64,000 bases of DNA from assembly GCA_036365515.1 (NCBI GenBank), contig CM070873.1, positions 226,191,876 to 226,255,875 on the forward strand. The letters run 5' to 3'. How positions within the stretch are numbered: position 1 is the stretch's first letter; the number at the start of each line of letters is the position of its first letter. A program made the position numbers and the translations under genes. Source of the DNA: Torymus aiolomorphi. Its lineage: Eukaryota > Arthropoda > Insecta > Hymenoptera > Torymidae. The notes beneath the pieces are model-generated. The model ran no database searches. It saw only the letters and a program-made list of their open reading frames with translations, and was not told the origin of the DNA. Below, piece by piece: positions 46,781 to 60,243 of the stretch.

Positions 46781-47700
46781 CACGACGTGGGCCCGGAGTT
46801 TTCTACCCGCTCCATACATAATACACGAAGACCGACAAGCAGAAAACTTTGCATTAAAAGCCCCAGCAGCTCGCGCCACTTAAGATCCTCTCGTGCCCTG
46901 CGCGCTACAAAAAGGCCTCCGCGCCGAGTGTCTTATGACGTTAGTAAATCTTTCAGCGAATAATGCCCTCGCCAGGTACGAGCCGGAGAAAGCAGGGAAA
47001 AAGCCGGGACGACAAAAAATGTACGGTGCGGCAGCGGGCTCTTGAGTAATGCTCGGGAGCCGGTGGCGTAATCTTATTTAGGACGCGTAAAAGTGACAAG
47101 AAAATGAGCGCGCGCACTAGCAGCCCGCGAAAAAGAAAGGGAAACTCGTACTTCGCGAAATTACGTTTCCGCAAGGCGCGCACGCGCGCGCGACGGCGGA
47201 AAATGTAGGTTTTCGTCCGAAAATGAAAGGTCGCGAGTTATCTTGCGCGCACGAGCGCGGATGTGTATGCGCGATATATATACACGCACACGTCTACGGA
47301 GAATGAGAGGAACCTGTCATCTACACAGGAAAACACGCGAGGGTTGAGGGGAAAAACTAGCACGCCAGGCGCTTTGTATGTACAGAAACGCGTGAAATAC
47401 CACAGATAGACAGAGAAAGGGAGCGGTGGAGAGAGTCTTGCTTTCTTTCTCTTCTTCCTTCTCTCATGGGGTGATTCGACGATTTGCACGCAATAGCGGG
47501 CGCACGCCTCCCTGCGAATTTCAGAGAAAAGAGCAGCAACTTGGCTGGAAAAGAGAGGGAAAGAAAGACGCGCGAGGAGGTATTGCACAAAGGAACGAAG
47601 GCGCAGTGATAGGGTTGGCAGAAATAAGGCGGAATAAGGAATCAGAAGCAGCTGCTGTTGCTGCAGGTAGCGCGCGGAATGTTTTGGGAAAGCGTTGAGT
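46781..47700. other. CpG-rich block, function unknown
   Basis: Dense CpG (CGCGCGCGACGGCGG near 47185) followed by GA-rich sequence. Overlapping frames of 196 and 77 codons (minus) and 90 codons (plus) are not supported. Confidence 0.4.
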
Positions 47701-48592
47701 GGAATTTGGTTACTCCTTCCCGAACTCCGAGTGAATTGAAATAGTAATATGGATCTCGATTTGGATAGCATTTCAGATGATTTGATTACCATTAGCAAAA
47801 GTGGATCAGGCCAGACTGTTTTTTTCATAAATTATTTTGCTGTAGTATTTGAAATTCGGACATGAAATTGTAAATACGAGAAATAAGATTGGAGAGAAAT
47901 TCTAGGTAGATATTTTCACAGTATGCTTTGAAGTTATATTCTGTAGACTAACGAAAATTACTTTTATTCCGAGAATGTATACTTTAATTATCGTGCTCCA
48001 TAAAGGCTCTTGAATTTTTCGCGTATTCCGAAAAATAATTGGTTATTATCTCAAAATATAATTCCTATGAAATTAGAATTATATCAAAATTAACTTGCAG
48101 ATATTGTACCAATATCGTTAATTAAATAAGTTTAACATTAAAATAAATATTATAACCACCTTTCGTTTATTTTTCGAACGCAGAAATTAATTTTACGAAT
48201 GCTTGTAGAGAATGGTTTTTTACTTAACAGTTATGCGAGAGCGCAAAAATGTTTAGTTTTCTAGGTTACATTTAACCCTTCCACCAACTATGTCGATAAG
48301 ACGAAGGATCGCGACACGGTAATCGTAGACGTGGAACTTTCGGCGTTTGACAAAAAGGTAAATATTTGAAAATCATGTCAAAAGAACGAAGAAAATTAAA
48401 GAATAAATCCGTTGCTATACGTTACAAGATTGTTTAAGGAAAGTACCGAGTTTTCGAAACAAATCACGAACTCCACTAAAAAGAGAATTCACTCTTTGTT
48501 TTGGTCAAAACAAATGGATGTTAAGCGCATTAAAGTGTTTAGTCTATCAGAGTCAAAGATTCGTATTTGAAATTGAAATAAAACTTATTAAA
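47701..48592. other. AT-rich stretch without a gene
   Basis: No recognisable feature. Confidence 0.6.
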
Positions 48593-48781
48593 ATAGTACA
48601 TTTCGACACGGGTGGGGAAGTCGATTATTTAGCTGGTGTGACTTTTTCCAGGAGCGAAGCGAGTGCGAAAAAGTCACACCACCTAAATAATCGACTTACG
48701 CACTAGTTTCGAACGGTATTTTATACCACGAGCGCCGAAAAATCATATCAAAGTTGTGATTTTGAGGTTAGAGTGGTATAA
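48593..48781 (-). repeat. 189-bp hairpin repeat, copy B (inverted)
   Basis: Reverse complement of the unit at 29674-29862. The two copies have the same length and about 185 of 189 positions in common by eye. Two of the four differences fall in the hairpin loop region (CTCGTGC versus CTCCTGG). The sequence outside the unit is unrelated between the two sites, so this is a discrete dispersed repeat. Confidence 0.85.
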
Positions 48782-49011
48782 TATATATTTAAATCATCAC
48801 TTATCTATTTGGATCCGAAGGAATTCTTATAAATGGATAATAAATAAGCTCGAATTGCGAAAAACATTTCTGAGCGACAATAATTAATATTTTGTAATAT
48901 CTACAATTTTCATTATTTTAAAAATAAATGCTTATTCAATCTTTCTGATTCATTTCCTTAAGATACGTTTTGATTAAAATTTTCAACTTTCAAGTTTAAA
49001 TATACCTTTAA

Positions 49012-49544
49012 GGTGGCTCATGCGATTTCTTATAAAAAAGCAGATACATCTTAAACTTAACAAATATGTTCTTTAGACATTAAACTTTCGATCTGTACTA
49101 AGAAAATTGTAGGTCAACGACCTAATTATCGAAAAAACTGAGTTTATAAATAGGTACGTTTAACACATAACCTTATGGGAATGAAAAGTTTATTGCTTCG
49201 TAGTAACTTGTAAAAAAGCAGTTTTTAATTTACAATGTATGAAATTAAAGATTTTTTTGTGAAGAATCTAATGATATCATCAGAATTATAGGTTAACGAC
49301 CAAACAGAAAAGATATTAACAATAAACGTTACAAATGTGCTACTGCGCATGCGCACTGCGACCAGTCATATAAATGTAGCGACAAATTAGCAAAGTTTTT
49401 ACTCATTTATAAAATTTTTTTTTGTTTGAAAATTAAGAAGTTATTTACAATAAATTTACGTAAACTACTTTAACTTAATTTGGCAATAATAAAGAAGCCC
49501 CTTGCGGGGCCCCGACTTGATACGGCACCAAACGCATGAGCCAC
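49012..49544. mobile_element. MITE candidate with GTGGCTCATGCG termini
   Basis: GGTGGCTCATGCG at the left (49012-49024) is matched by CGCATGAGCCAC at the right (49533-49544), a 12-bp inverted repeat. TTTAA lies outside both ends (49007-49011 and 49545-49549). Internal motifs GGTCAACGACC (near 49112) and GGTTAACGACC (near 49292) may be sub-terminal repeats. No coding sequence. Confidence 0.5.
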
Positions 49545-50330
49545 TTTAAAGACGATCGCATAACCGACTAACCAAATAACAGCTTGAGCGTTTCTGAATA
49601 CAGCCAAGGCGCAGCTTCTTAGCCACAATAAAGCTAAACACTTCAAAAGAACTCGACTCCGCGCCGAAATTTCTTCAACTCTTCCTTTCGTCGAACCTCA
49701 AAGAAAGCTCACCTCGAAGTAGATTCAGGCAAACCACCGTTTGCGCCCGACATGCAACTGGTAGCGCGCGCGCGATTATTCGACCGCTGAACCGTGCGAC
49801 TATACAAGAGAGGTGGCGACGCGACGGTGCACTTTGACGCTCCAAAGAGGATGCAAGAGAGCAGCGTTGAATGTCGGGACAGGATGCGCGCAGTCGGCCG
49901 GAAGAGAAGGCGACGTCAGCGCCGGCGGCTTGGATAAGGCACTGGAGCCTTCGCAGCACGTGCCGCGTATAGCCGACGTTATGATGATACGCCGCGCCCC
50001 GCACCGTCGCGCGGTGTTATTTCGATTGATACGAGGGTCGAAATGACAGCTGAGAGTTTATCCAAGTTCGCTTGCGCGCCCGCCGCTCCGATATTGACTT
50101 GGATTTTCCTATATCTTTTTTCCGCCAGAGGATTTTATTCGCTAGTGCGTATACGAGCTTTACTATATACATACAGACCTCGGAGGCGATGGAGAAAGCT
50201 ATGCTTCGATGTGTGTTCGAGATAATGGGAACGTTGGAAAGTAGTTTCGTTTTATCGTTTCCCAAAGGTCTTTCCAAGTGTAAGTATAATGCTGATTTAA
50301 GGCAAAAAACTTATAAAATAATTCAAACTT
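49545..50330. other. CpG-rich block, function unknown
   Basis: CpG-dense at 49730-50040. Open frames of 109 (minus) and 86-87 codons have no recognisable domain. Confidence 0.4.
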
Positions 50331-50893
50331 TATAGAAAAATTTTGCGAAATTCGGTTTTGTACAATGAAGATTATTAAAGGTTTTCTTTCATTACTTATT
50401 TGGTATAAAGGCTCTCGCTACTTTTTCATCCATGCTTTTTTATGTTCTCAACGAAAATTAACGTTTAAAAAAAGAAAGTAGTCTGTGAACGGACTTGTAA
50501 AAATAATAGTTAATTTATTTAATATGAAGTATATCTGTATTCCCTGTATGGAAGATACCTAGCTATAAAAATATATTATTCGATTTTAGATTTTACGGAG
50601 CTACAAGGAGGTTTTACAACTCGGCGATATGTACATTTTTATCTAGGTTTACAGAATTAACTAAAATAGTTGAGAAAATGTTAACTCATATGCAGAAAAC
50701 AAGGCGAGATATCGAAAATAGCTTTCAATCCTGTAATTGTTGTTTCCATTCTTAATTTCGAGTATTCAATGCAAAGTATGGTTAATAAAATAATAACATT
50801 GATCTGATCACAGTATTTCATTGCGATATAAATACCGCCAGAAACAAGAAACACTTGGTGACCAATATTAACAGCTTGGCCGCTACTGTGGGA

Positions 50894-50896
<3 letters not shown>
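50331..50896. other. AT-rich stretch without a gene
   Basis: No recognisable feature. Confidence 0.6.

Positions 50897-50980
<84 letters not shown>
50897..50980. repeat. Long (AT)n microsatellite (84 bp)
   Basis: 42 uninterrupted AT units, a self-complementary tract able to extrude a cruciform. Confidence 0.98.
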
Positions 50981-50982
<2 letters not shown>

Positions 50983-51507
50983 TTTATTGTATAAATGCTT
51001 ATCAACTTGTACTGTTTATGCGAGTATATATTTTATTTGAAATAATGTTTTATGTAAATACAGTATTCATATTTATTTTGTGTGAAATGGATTTTAGCAT
51101 AGATACAACCGAAGAAGTATTTTAGCAATTGTAAAAATATTTGACATTTTTTGCCAAAAATGATGAATGTAAAAAGTGGCAGGCGAAATTTAAATGCTCT
51201 AGTTTTTAAATCCATGTACATATAGATATTTTGAATGCCTGTCGCTACCTACAAAAGCATGAACGATCAATAACTTGCTCATTGTTTTACCTTTCATCAA
51301 AACCGTCCTTTTTTTACTGTATATTTATTTTACGATTTTTTTATCACGCAACACTCGAAACACAGCCCTCTTAACACTCTTTTTTGTCTGATTGTTTATA
51401 TTCATTAAAATATATAATTTTCGTATTTCATAAAACGCTTTATGGAAAAACAAATTATACTTTTTTTACCAATAGTTCTAGAAGAATGTATTCATTGTAT
51501 GTCGTAA
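50981..51507. other. AT-rich stretch without a gene
   Basis: No recognisable feature up to the edge of the palindrome. Confidence 0.6.
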
Positions 51508-52347
51508 AAATCAATTTATTGTAGTCAAGTACCCATAAGTTAACTTGACTGACATAATACAACTTTTCGTACCTACTCATCAAACATATTCAGCCAGCGA
51601 GCATAAATTACTACTTAACGCCCAAGGGGCGTAATAGCTCATATATACAGCTCTTACAAAACTTTATAGAACCTACGCACTTTACGTCCATGTGGGAAAA
51701 ATTATTTGAATTGTATAATATTATATATAAGTACATTCAAATTATTCATTGTAAATCAAACAAACGAAAGTTGTGAAATCAATTACCGATAGTCAAGTAA
51801 TGCAAACAACTCTGCGAAACAATTGTATAACTGTTCTCAGAAATGTATTCAAATTTGTTCATTCTTCTATACAAATTAAACACAAGGAAGTTCTGGAATC
51901 AGTTTATTGTAGTCAAGTACCCATAGGTTAACTTGACTGACATAATACAACTTTTAGTACCTACTCATCAAACATATTCAGCCAGCGAGGATAAAGTACT
52001 ACTTAACGCTTAACAGGCGCAATAGCTCACATACTCCTACAAAACTTTATAGAACCTACGCACTTTACGCCCATATGGGCGAAAATTATTTTAATCATAT
52101 AACTACTATGCCTTCTTTTTATTTCTAAAATTCATAAGAATTCAGATATTTACGAAAAGTCAAAGCCTATATAAAAAAATTACATAGTTACCACCATATC
52201 ACCATTTTTCATTATTCTTTCTCAATTTTGAAATTTCTATAATATTACGCATCTTGGGAGGGCAATAGAAGTCTATAGAGCTGCTCTAGCAGGGGTGGTC
52301 TTCCAATCTCCCATACATACTTGGCGGGCCCGACGGTTTGCAGTTTA
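51508..52347 (+). repeat. Giant palindrome, left arm (840 bp)
   Basis: Reverse complement of 52938-53777. Reading both arms base by base I find one difference (near 51911 against 53374) and no length change. Within the arm a 388-bp unit begins twice (GTAGTCAAGTACCCATA at 51521 and 51909), so the arm is built of diverged tandem units plus a unique inner part ending GGTTTGCAGTTTA. Both units contain small GC palindromes (CGCCCAAGGGGCG, ACGCCCATATGGGCG). No protein-coding frame is seen. Confidence 0.95.
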
Positions 52348-52937
52348 AGGTGTAGACATGATCATTTTCATATAAATATTCATATGTTTACAGATCAGAT
52401 AAAATGAATAAATAGGTTGCTTCTACATATTAAATACTAATACGTATTGAATGTATTACTCTGTTTTTAAATAGAAAGTGCAAACCCGCATGAAAATATC
52501 ATATGAGATCTCATATAAGATCTCATGAGATCCCATAATATATAAAATTGCAGATGACATCACATATATCATACCTCATATGAGATCTGATGTCTGAAAT
52601 ACTCATATAAAATCTCACATGATATTTACACGTTGGAAAAGGATAAAGAATTAGTGGCTTATACAATGATTAGTAAAATCTAAAGCACTTTTGAGTAGAC
52701 TATAAATTTGATGTATTTTTTATATCAGATTCCCGCTTAAAAAAAACGGACACAAGGAAAAATATTTTGGGTAATGGAAGTACATCATGAGATTTTGCAC
52801 ATGTAGGGATATTATATTTAAACGGTATCAATTCAAAATTAGAGCCAATGTAATTATTTATAGTGGACTTATAAGTATAAACATTGTTAATGAATTTATG
52901 CAATAATATAGTATTCTACATTTACAAAGCCCACCGG
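52348..52937. other. Palindrome spacer (590 bp)
   Basis: AT-rich unique DNA between the arms. It contains a cluster of self-complementary ATGAGATCTCAT-type motifs (52500-52600). The 67-codon minus frame at 52700-52903 has no recognisable feature. Confidence 0.7.
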
Positions 52938-53777
52938 TAAACTGCAAACCGTCGGGCCCGCCAAGTATGTATGGGAGATTGGAAGACCACCCCTGCTAGA
53001 GCAGCTCTATAGACTTCTATTGCCCTCCCAAGATGCGTAATATTATAGAAATTTCAAAATTGAGAAAGAATAATGAAAAATGGTGATATGGTGGTAACTA
53101 TGTAATTTTTTTATATAGGCTTTGACTTTTCGTAAATATCTGAATTCTTATGAATTTTAGAAATAAAAAGAAGGCATAGTAGTTATATGATTAAAATAAT
53201 TTTCGCCCATATGGGCGTAAAGTGCGTAGGTTCTATAAAGTTTTGTAGGAGTATGTGAGCTATTGCGCCTGTTAAGCGTTAAGTAGTACTTTATCCTCGC
53301 TGGCTGAATATGTTTGATGAGTAGGTACTAAAAGTTGTATTATGTCAGTCAAGTTAACCTATGGGTACTTGAGTACAATAAACTGATTCCAGAACTTCCT
53401 TGTGTTTAATTTGTATAGAAGAATGAACAAATTTGAATACATTTCTGAGAACAGTTATACAATTGTTTCGCAGAGTTGTTTGCATTACTTGACTATCGGT
53501 AATTGATTTCACAACTTTCGTTTGTTTGATTTACAATGAATAATTTGAATGTACTTATATATAATATTATACAATTCAAATAATTTTTCCCACATGGACG
53601 TAAAGTGCGTAGGTTCTATAAAGTTTTGTAAGAGCTGTATATATGAGCTATTACGCCCCTTGGGCGTTAAGTAGTAATTTATGCTCGCTGGCTGAATATG
53701 TTTGATGAGTAGGTACGAAAAGTTGTATTATGTCAGTCAAGTTAACTTATGGGTACTTGACTACAATAAATTGATTT
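52938..53777 (-). repeat. Giant palindrome, right arm (840 bp)
   Basis: Mirror of 51508-52347. On this side the 388-bp repeat continues outwards past the palindrome edge, whereas the left arm ends abruptly in unrelated sequence. This suggests the right arm is the older copy. Confidence 0.95.
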
Positions 53778-53960
53778 CAGTACTTTCTTGTGTTTAATTT
53801 GTACAGAAAGATTAACAAATTTGAATACATTTCTGAGAACAGTCATACAGTAGTTTCCGAGAGTGGTTTGCATTACTTGACTATCGATAATTGATTTCAC
53901 AACTTTCATTTGTCTGATTTGCAGTGAACAATTTGAATGTACTTACTTACATATAATTTG
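53778..53960 (-). repeat. Additional diverged copy of the 388-bp unit
   Basis: Continues the tandem array beyond the palindrome (TTTGAATACATTTCTGAGAA, then TTGCATTACTTGACTATCG). It is clearly more diverged from the inner copies than the two palindrome arms are from each other. Confidence 0.75.
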
Positions 53961-54061
53961 TTCATTATACAATGACTCAAAGAAGTAAAAGACTTTTTCA
54001 CTGGTATTTTTTTATTTCTTTTACAAAATCATAAATATTATTATTTAATAGATATTATACA

Positions 54062-54306
54062 GAAAAAACGTCTATACTTGCCTTATTTTATACTTTCGTA
54101 GAAAGTTTTATATTAACAATATTATTATTTGTACAGTCATGAAAAAAATTATTATCATTTGCAGAGAGTGCTTATTGAATAGATGAGATTGGAAGAAATA
54201 AAAAGACTAAACAAAAATTGTGTTGTTAAAACGTACTTAAAAAGAATTTTTTTTTAAACGTGTTAATTGTATTAAAAAAATATTTAAGCTCTCATTAAAG
54301 TTTTTG
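54062..54306 (+). repeat. 245-bp direct repeat, copy 1
   Basis: Starts GAAAAAACGTCTATACTTGC and ends CTCATTAAAGTTTTTG. A close copy occurs at 54503-54745, after the GA tract, at a 441-bp period. Differences are scattered substitutions and small indels. Confidence 0.85.
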
Positions 54307-54324
54307 ATACAGAGTTTGACGGAT

Positions 54325-54442
<118 letters not shown>

Positions 54443-54502
54443 GGGGGGGGTAGAGGGCGAGAGAGGGCGGGCGAAGAGTGGGAGGGAGAGTAGATTATAA
54501 AG

Positions 54503-54745
54503 GAAAAATGTTTATACTTGCCTTATTTTATACTTTCGTAGAAAGTTTTATACTAACAAAAATTATTATTTGTAGTCATGAAAAAAATTATTATCATTTG
54601 TATAGAGAGCTTATTGAATAGATTAGACTAGAAGAATTAAAAGGACTAGAAAAATTGTATTGTTAAAACGTACTTAAGAAATTAGATTTTAAAAAACGTG
54701 TTGATTGTTTTAAAAAAAATATTTAAGCTCTCATTAAAGTTTTTG
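54503..54745 (+). repeat. 245-bp direct repeat, copy 2
   Basis: Second copy of the unit at 54062-54306. The two flank the GA tract, so the whole 441-bp repeat-plus-tract looks like one tandem duplication in which the second GA tract is absent. Confidence 0.85.
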
Positions 54746-55020
54746 GTACTTTATTCCTTACATTCATAATATTGCACAATCTATTCCTTGCAAAATAGGA
54801 GCTTTCAAGATATTCGTCTACTGATATACTGTTTATATGACACATAAATTAATTTTGAAATCACTTCTTTTGTTTTCTTTAATTAGTCAAAATAGTCTAT
54901 AATATACTTTTACTTCCATAAAAGTCGACAAATATATTTCACTGAAAAACCTCATGGCTTTTATATTACAAAAACAAGTCATTTCATACATAGCCGATAT
55001 TTCCTTCTATCTGTAATCTG
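54746..55020. other. AT-rich stretch without a gene
   Basis: Links two tandem-repeat clusters. Nothing else is seen. Confidence 0.6.
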
Positions 55021-56100
55021 TATACTAAAAAAATTTCCATTGTTTATTTTACACTTTTCTTATATCTTCTTTCTTCATTGTTTGTATATTATACAACCAG
55101 TTTATGAACTGACAATCACTAAAAACTTTCTTGATATTCTTGTATGGATCAAACTTTTGACGTCTTCCACCCTGGGAAAATCATACACGAGAATAACTGA
55201 GCACTTTTATTTTTTGAAATTTTCACAATATAACACATCCTTTTCGCTTTTCCCATTTGATATAATCTTTTAGTTTCTGTATACTAAAAAAATTTCCATT
55301 GTTTATTTTTCACTTTTTTTACATCTTCTTTTTTCATTGTTTGTATATTATACAATCAGTTTATGAACTGAGAATCACTAAAAACTTTCTTGATATTCTT
55401 GAATGATCAAACTCTTGACGTCTTCCACCCTGGGAAAATCATACACGAGAATAACTGAGCACTTTTATTTTTTGAAATTTTCACAATATAACACATCCTT
55501 TTCGCTTTTCCCATTTGATATAATCTTTTAGTTTCTGTATACTAAAAAAATTTCCATTGTTTATTTTACACTTTTTTTACATCTTCTTTCTTCATTGTTT
55601 GTATATCATACAACCAGTTTATGAACTGAGAATCACTAAAAGCTTTCTTGATATTCTTGAATAGATCAAACTCTTGACGTCTTCCACCCTGGGAAAATCA
55701 TACACGAGAATAACTGAGCACTTTTATTTTTTGAAATTTTCACAATATAACACATCCTTTTCGCTTTTCCCATTTGACATAATCTCTTAGTTTCTGTATA
55801 CTAAAAAAATTTCCATTGTTTATTTTACACTTTTTTTACATCTTCTTTCTTCATTGTTTGTATATCATACAACCAGTTTATGAACTGAGAATCACTAAAA
55901 GCTTTCTTGATATTCTTGTATAGATCAAACTTTTGACGTCTTCCACCCTGGGAAAATCAAACACGAGAATAACTGAGCACTTTTATTTTTTGAAATTTTC
56001 ATAATATAACACATCCTTTTCGCTTTTCTCATTTGACATAATCTTTTAGTTTCTGTATACTAAAAAAATTTCCATTGTTTTTAACACTTTTTTTACATCT
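55021..56100. repeat. 259-bp satellite, 4 full copies and a partial fifth
   Basis: TATACTAAAAAAATTTCCAT starts at 55021, 55280, 55538, 55797 and 56056, giving spacings of 259, 258, 259 and 259. Units share CGTCTTCCACCCTGGGAAAA and look more than 95% alike by eye. The 77-codon frame at 55040-55273 lies in unit 1 only, is broken in the other units, and is not a gene. Confidence 0.93.
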
Positions 56101-57197
56101 TCTTTGTTCATTGTTTATATTATTAAAATTCTTGGTCATTCTTTGATGCATTGATATGCAATGAACTTCATCATTTTTTAGTGTGTTTTTATCTATCTAT
56201 TCCATCTTCTAAAAGTCTATCTAATAATTGTATTACTTGTAGTCTATGAAGACTTAGTCAAAATGTAATGAGAAGTTACTGGCATTACTCCTGGTGCTGC
56301 TCCTTCGATAAAAATCTGTTCCAGAGCTCAAAGGCTGTGAAAAAATTCTATAATCTGCAAATGAAAAAAATTTTTACAAAGTATCTATTCTTTATCTTTA
56401 TTTTTTTTCAAGTTATATTATAAATATAATACTTATCTATGTATAAAAGTATGCTTATGCCATCAGCTGATTGAAATTCATATTTTTTTTTTTAACCTAA
56501 TTACGTAGTATATTTAAAATACGTATTATGTTTATATTTAAAAATTAAAAATATCATATACAACATAAGATATTTTGAGGCTATTGTAGAGTCACAGTTT
56601 TAACACATCCTTTTCGCTTTTCCCATTTGACATAATCTTTTAGTTTCTGTATACTAAAAACATTTCCATGGTTTTTTTACACTTTTTTTACATCTTCTTT
56701 CTTGATTGTTTATATTATTAAAATTCTTGGTCATTCTTTGATGCATTGATATGCAATGAACTTCATCATTTTTTAGTGTGTTTTTATCTATCTATTCCAT
56801 CTTCTAAAAGTCTATCTAATAATTGTATTACTTGTAGTCTATGAAGACTTTGTCAATGTAATGAGAAGTTGCTGGCATTACTCCTGGTGCTGCTCCTTCG
56901 ATAAAAATCTGTTCCAGAGCTCAAAGTCTGTGAAAAATTCTATAATCTGCAAATGAAAAAATTTTTTACAAAGTATCTATTCTTTACTTTATTTTTTTCA
57001 AGTTATAATTATTATTATATAATACTTATCTATGTATAAAAGTATGCTCATGCCATCAGCTGATTGAAATTCATATCTTTTTTTTTTAACCTAATTACGT
57101 ACTATATTTAAAAAATACGTATTATGTTTATATTTAAAAATTAAAAATATCATATACGACATACGATATTTTGAGGCTATTGTAGAGTCGCAGTTTT
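56010..57197. repeat. 594-bp tandem duplication
   Basis: CACATCCTTTTCGCTTTT marks the start of two copies, at 56010 and 56604. Both run through TTGATGCATTGATATGCAAT and GGTGCTGCTCCTTCGAT to ATTTTGAGGCTATTGTAGAG. The first roughly 90 bp of each copy are the truncated fifth unit of the 259-bp satellite, so the duplication was built on the satellite edge. Confidence 0.9.
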
Positions 57198-58537
57198 GTT
57201 GCTGTTATCTATATATATATATATAGTTACAGAGCAGTGGTCGGAACAAAACAGCTGATCGAGGAGAGAAAAGAAGAAGAAGAAAAATTTTGGAGGATAA
57301 GAAAAACAGCCCTCGGAATATATAAACTAGATATACATCAAAACGACATAATATTTTTAATTGAAATTTTTTATACATGTAGTATATCAAAAAAGCTATC
57401 CAGTGATATATTTAAATATAAGATAAAACATAACACAAAGTCGTAAAAAATAAGTGAAATTCTCGCACACCCATTTCAAAGTATATATGTAGCGCGGTCG
57501 TCCCTCAGGCTTCTTCTACATTGGACAGATACTTGCCTTCGGAGCGCTCCCGCGCTCCTTGATATATTGTAGATATTTGTAAAAAAATTTATAATAGAAA
57601 ACTATTTAAAAAACTATTTAAATAGTATTGTAAAAGTTAAAGTAGACTAACATTAAAGAAATAACTTTGAAAAGTTTATAAATATATGCACATAATACCG
57701 TGTATTCTAATCAAACTTTTCTTCACTGCTCTTAAAAGTCGAAGGAAAGAATTTTTTTCCATTTTTATGCTTCACTTTATGATCATCAGCGTGGATTACT
57801 AAAGGTTCAACTTTCGATTAGTAACTTTATATTCAAAAAGCTTATTGCATTATCTACAACATTTTTATAAAATTATAATTCATAAATATCAACAAATATT
57901 TGTTGTACTACTACAAAGTACAAGTATTTATAATAACAGAATACAAAATTACTTAAAAGTTCAATACCAACAATGTTTATGTAAATTATTCAGTAGTACC
58001 CCGCTACAAAAGTGCTTCAAAAGTGAACAAACACTTACAACAGTAACGAAACTATTATTGTTTTATCTTATCTTTAGTCATATTTACCACAAGAAACAAT
58101 AAAACTACGCTCAAATACGTCCATCCAAATTCTTCGGTACCTATCGCGACAACATATTGCACACACTAAGCCGACTAATTCTCTCTCTCTCCCCCTTTCT
58201 CTCTCTCTCTCAAGCTTGTCATTATCCACAATTTAGAGCAAACAAACAAATTGTTATACACACAGCGGCATAATGACGTGGCCTAGCGTACATACTCACA
58301 CACAAATCGGAGGTAAATCACGCAGAGTGGTGTATACACATGGCCGCGAGGCCGCACCGACCAAATTATAACTCACGCCGCTCACGATCTATCCTAGAAC
58401 TACCGTGTACGCACAATACCCACTATGTATCAACGTTTTCAACAACCCCTAATTTAGAATGTAAGTTCACGCGATATGAGTCATCTTCGTAAATTCCAGG
58501 CTGATGTGTCCATGCCAATTAATTAACGTGGATATTA
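57198..58537. other. AT-rich stretch without a gene
   Basis: Contains a short (TA)n tract at 57208-57226, a short GC-rich segment at 57490-57560 and a CT patch at 58180-58210. Open frames are short and motif-free. Confidence 0.55.
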
Positions 58538-58539
58538 TG

Positions 58540-59480
<941 letters not shown>

Positions 59481-60240
59481 GCATTTCAATGGGCAACCGC
59501 AGCATAGCGCAGAGCGTAATGTCCTCTGCCTACACCCAAAGGCGATGGCTTTTTGGCCTGCAGTAGTGGCCGTCGCTTGCGCAACGTCAGAAACCGTGCT
59601 ACGATTTCACAAAGGAATTGCCGTGATTCGGTGCGCGCGCTCTGCAGCCAGTGCGCGCCCTATGCTAGCATTATCAGGCTAAGAGCGAACAAGCTGAAGA
59701 GAGAGAGAGAGAAGGGGGAGGGGTGACATTCGGGACGCGATACAAGCACGAGCACTGCGCCAGCACCTCGTTCGCCAGACAAATGACGATCCCGGACAAT
59801 GTCGGAGCCGGATACACCGCAGCGCAGTTTCGCCCAGGATAAATTGCACATTGCGCGCCCGCGCGTTTCGCACACTTTTTCTTTCCTAGCTGTATGTCGA
59901 GGTTTTTGCGTATACGTGGGTACGCGGGTGTGTGCGTGTAGCAAGGGGTTTGGTGACGGTGGGCGCGTGAAACGAACACGTTACACGGATGTGAATAAAT
60001 GGGAGATGCCCAGGGGATATGGGATTTCTGACCCCGAAAGAAAAGTTCAGCGCGTAAGTCCGACGACTGTTCAGAGTTGAAAATGGGATTTTGAAAATGT
60101 TTTATGGGGGCACTCGCCGTTTGGAAGACTTAGCAAGGAGGCGAATGAATTGATTTGATCGCGTGGAAATGCATTAAGTTGTGGATTTACTTTGTATATT
60201 TTGAACTGCTCAATTTTTTTACGAGTATATATATACACAA
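59481..60240. other. CpG-rich block, function unknown
   Basis: CpG-dense at 59560-59960, with a short GA patch at 59697-59712. Frames of 83-101 codons overlap on both strands and have no domain. Confidence 0.4.
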
Positions 60241-60243
60241 TAT

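Noticed and set aside
47238..47828. 196-codon minus frame
   Set aside because: Ser/Leu/Arg-rich, overlaps CT-rich and CpG-rich DNA, and has no domain.
49007..49030. 28S R2 target-like sequence (TTTAAGGTGGC)
   Set aside because: It shares only a few bases with the R2 target region, lies far from the R2-clade relic, and is better explained as a MITE end.
50855..51040. Tyr-Ile repeat frame
   Set aside because: It reads through the (AT)n tract; not a gene.
55021..57197. CRISPR-like array
   Set aside because: Units are 259 and 594 bp long and wholly repeated, with no short repeats and unique spacers. The organism is eukaryotic.
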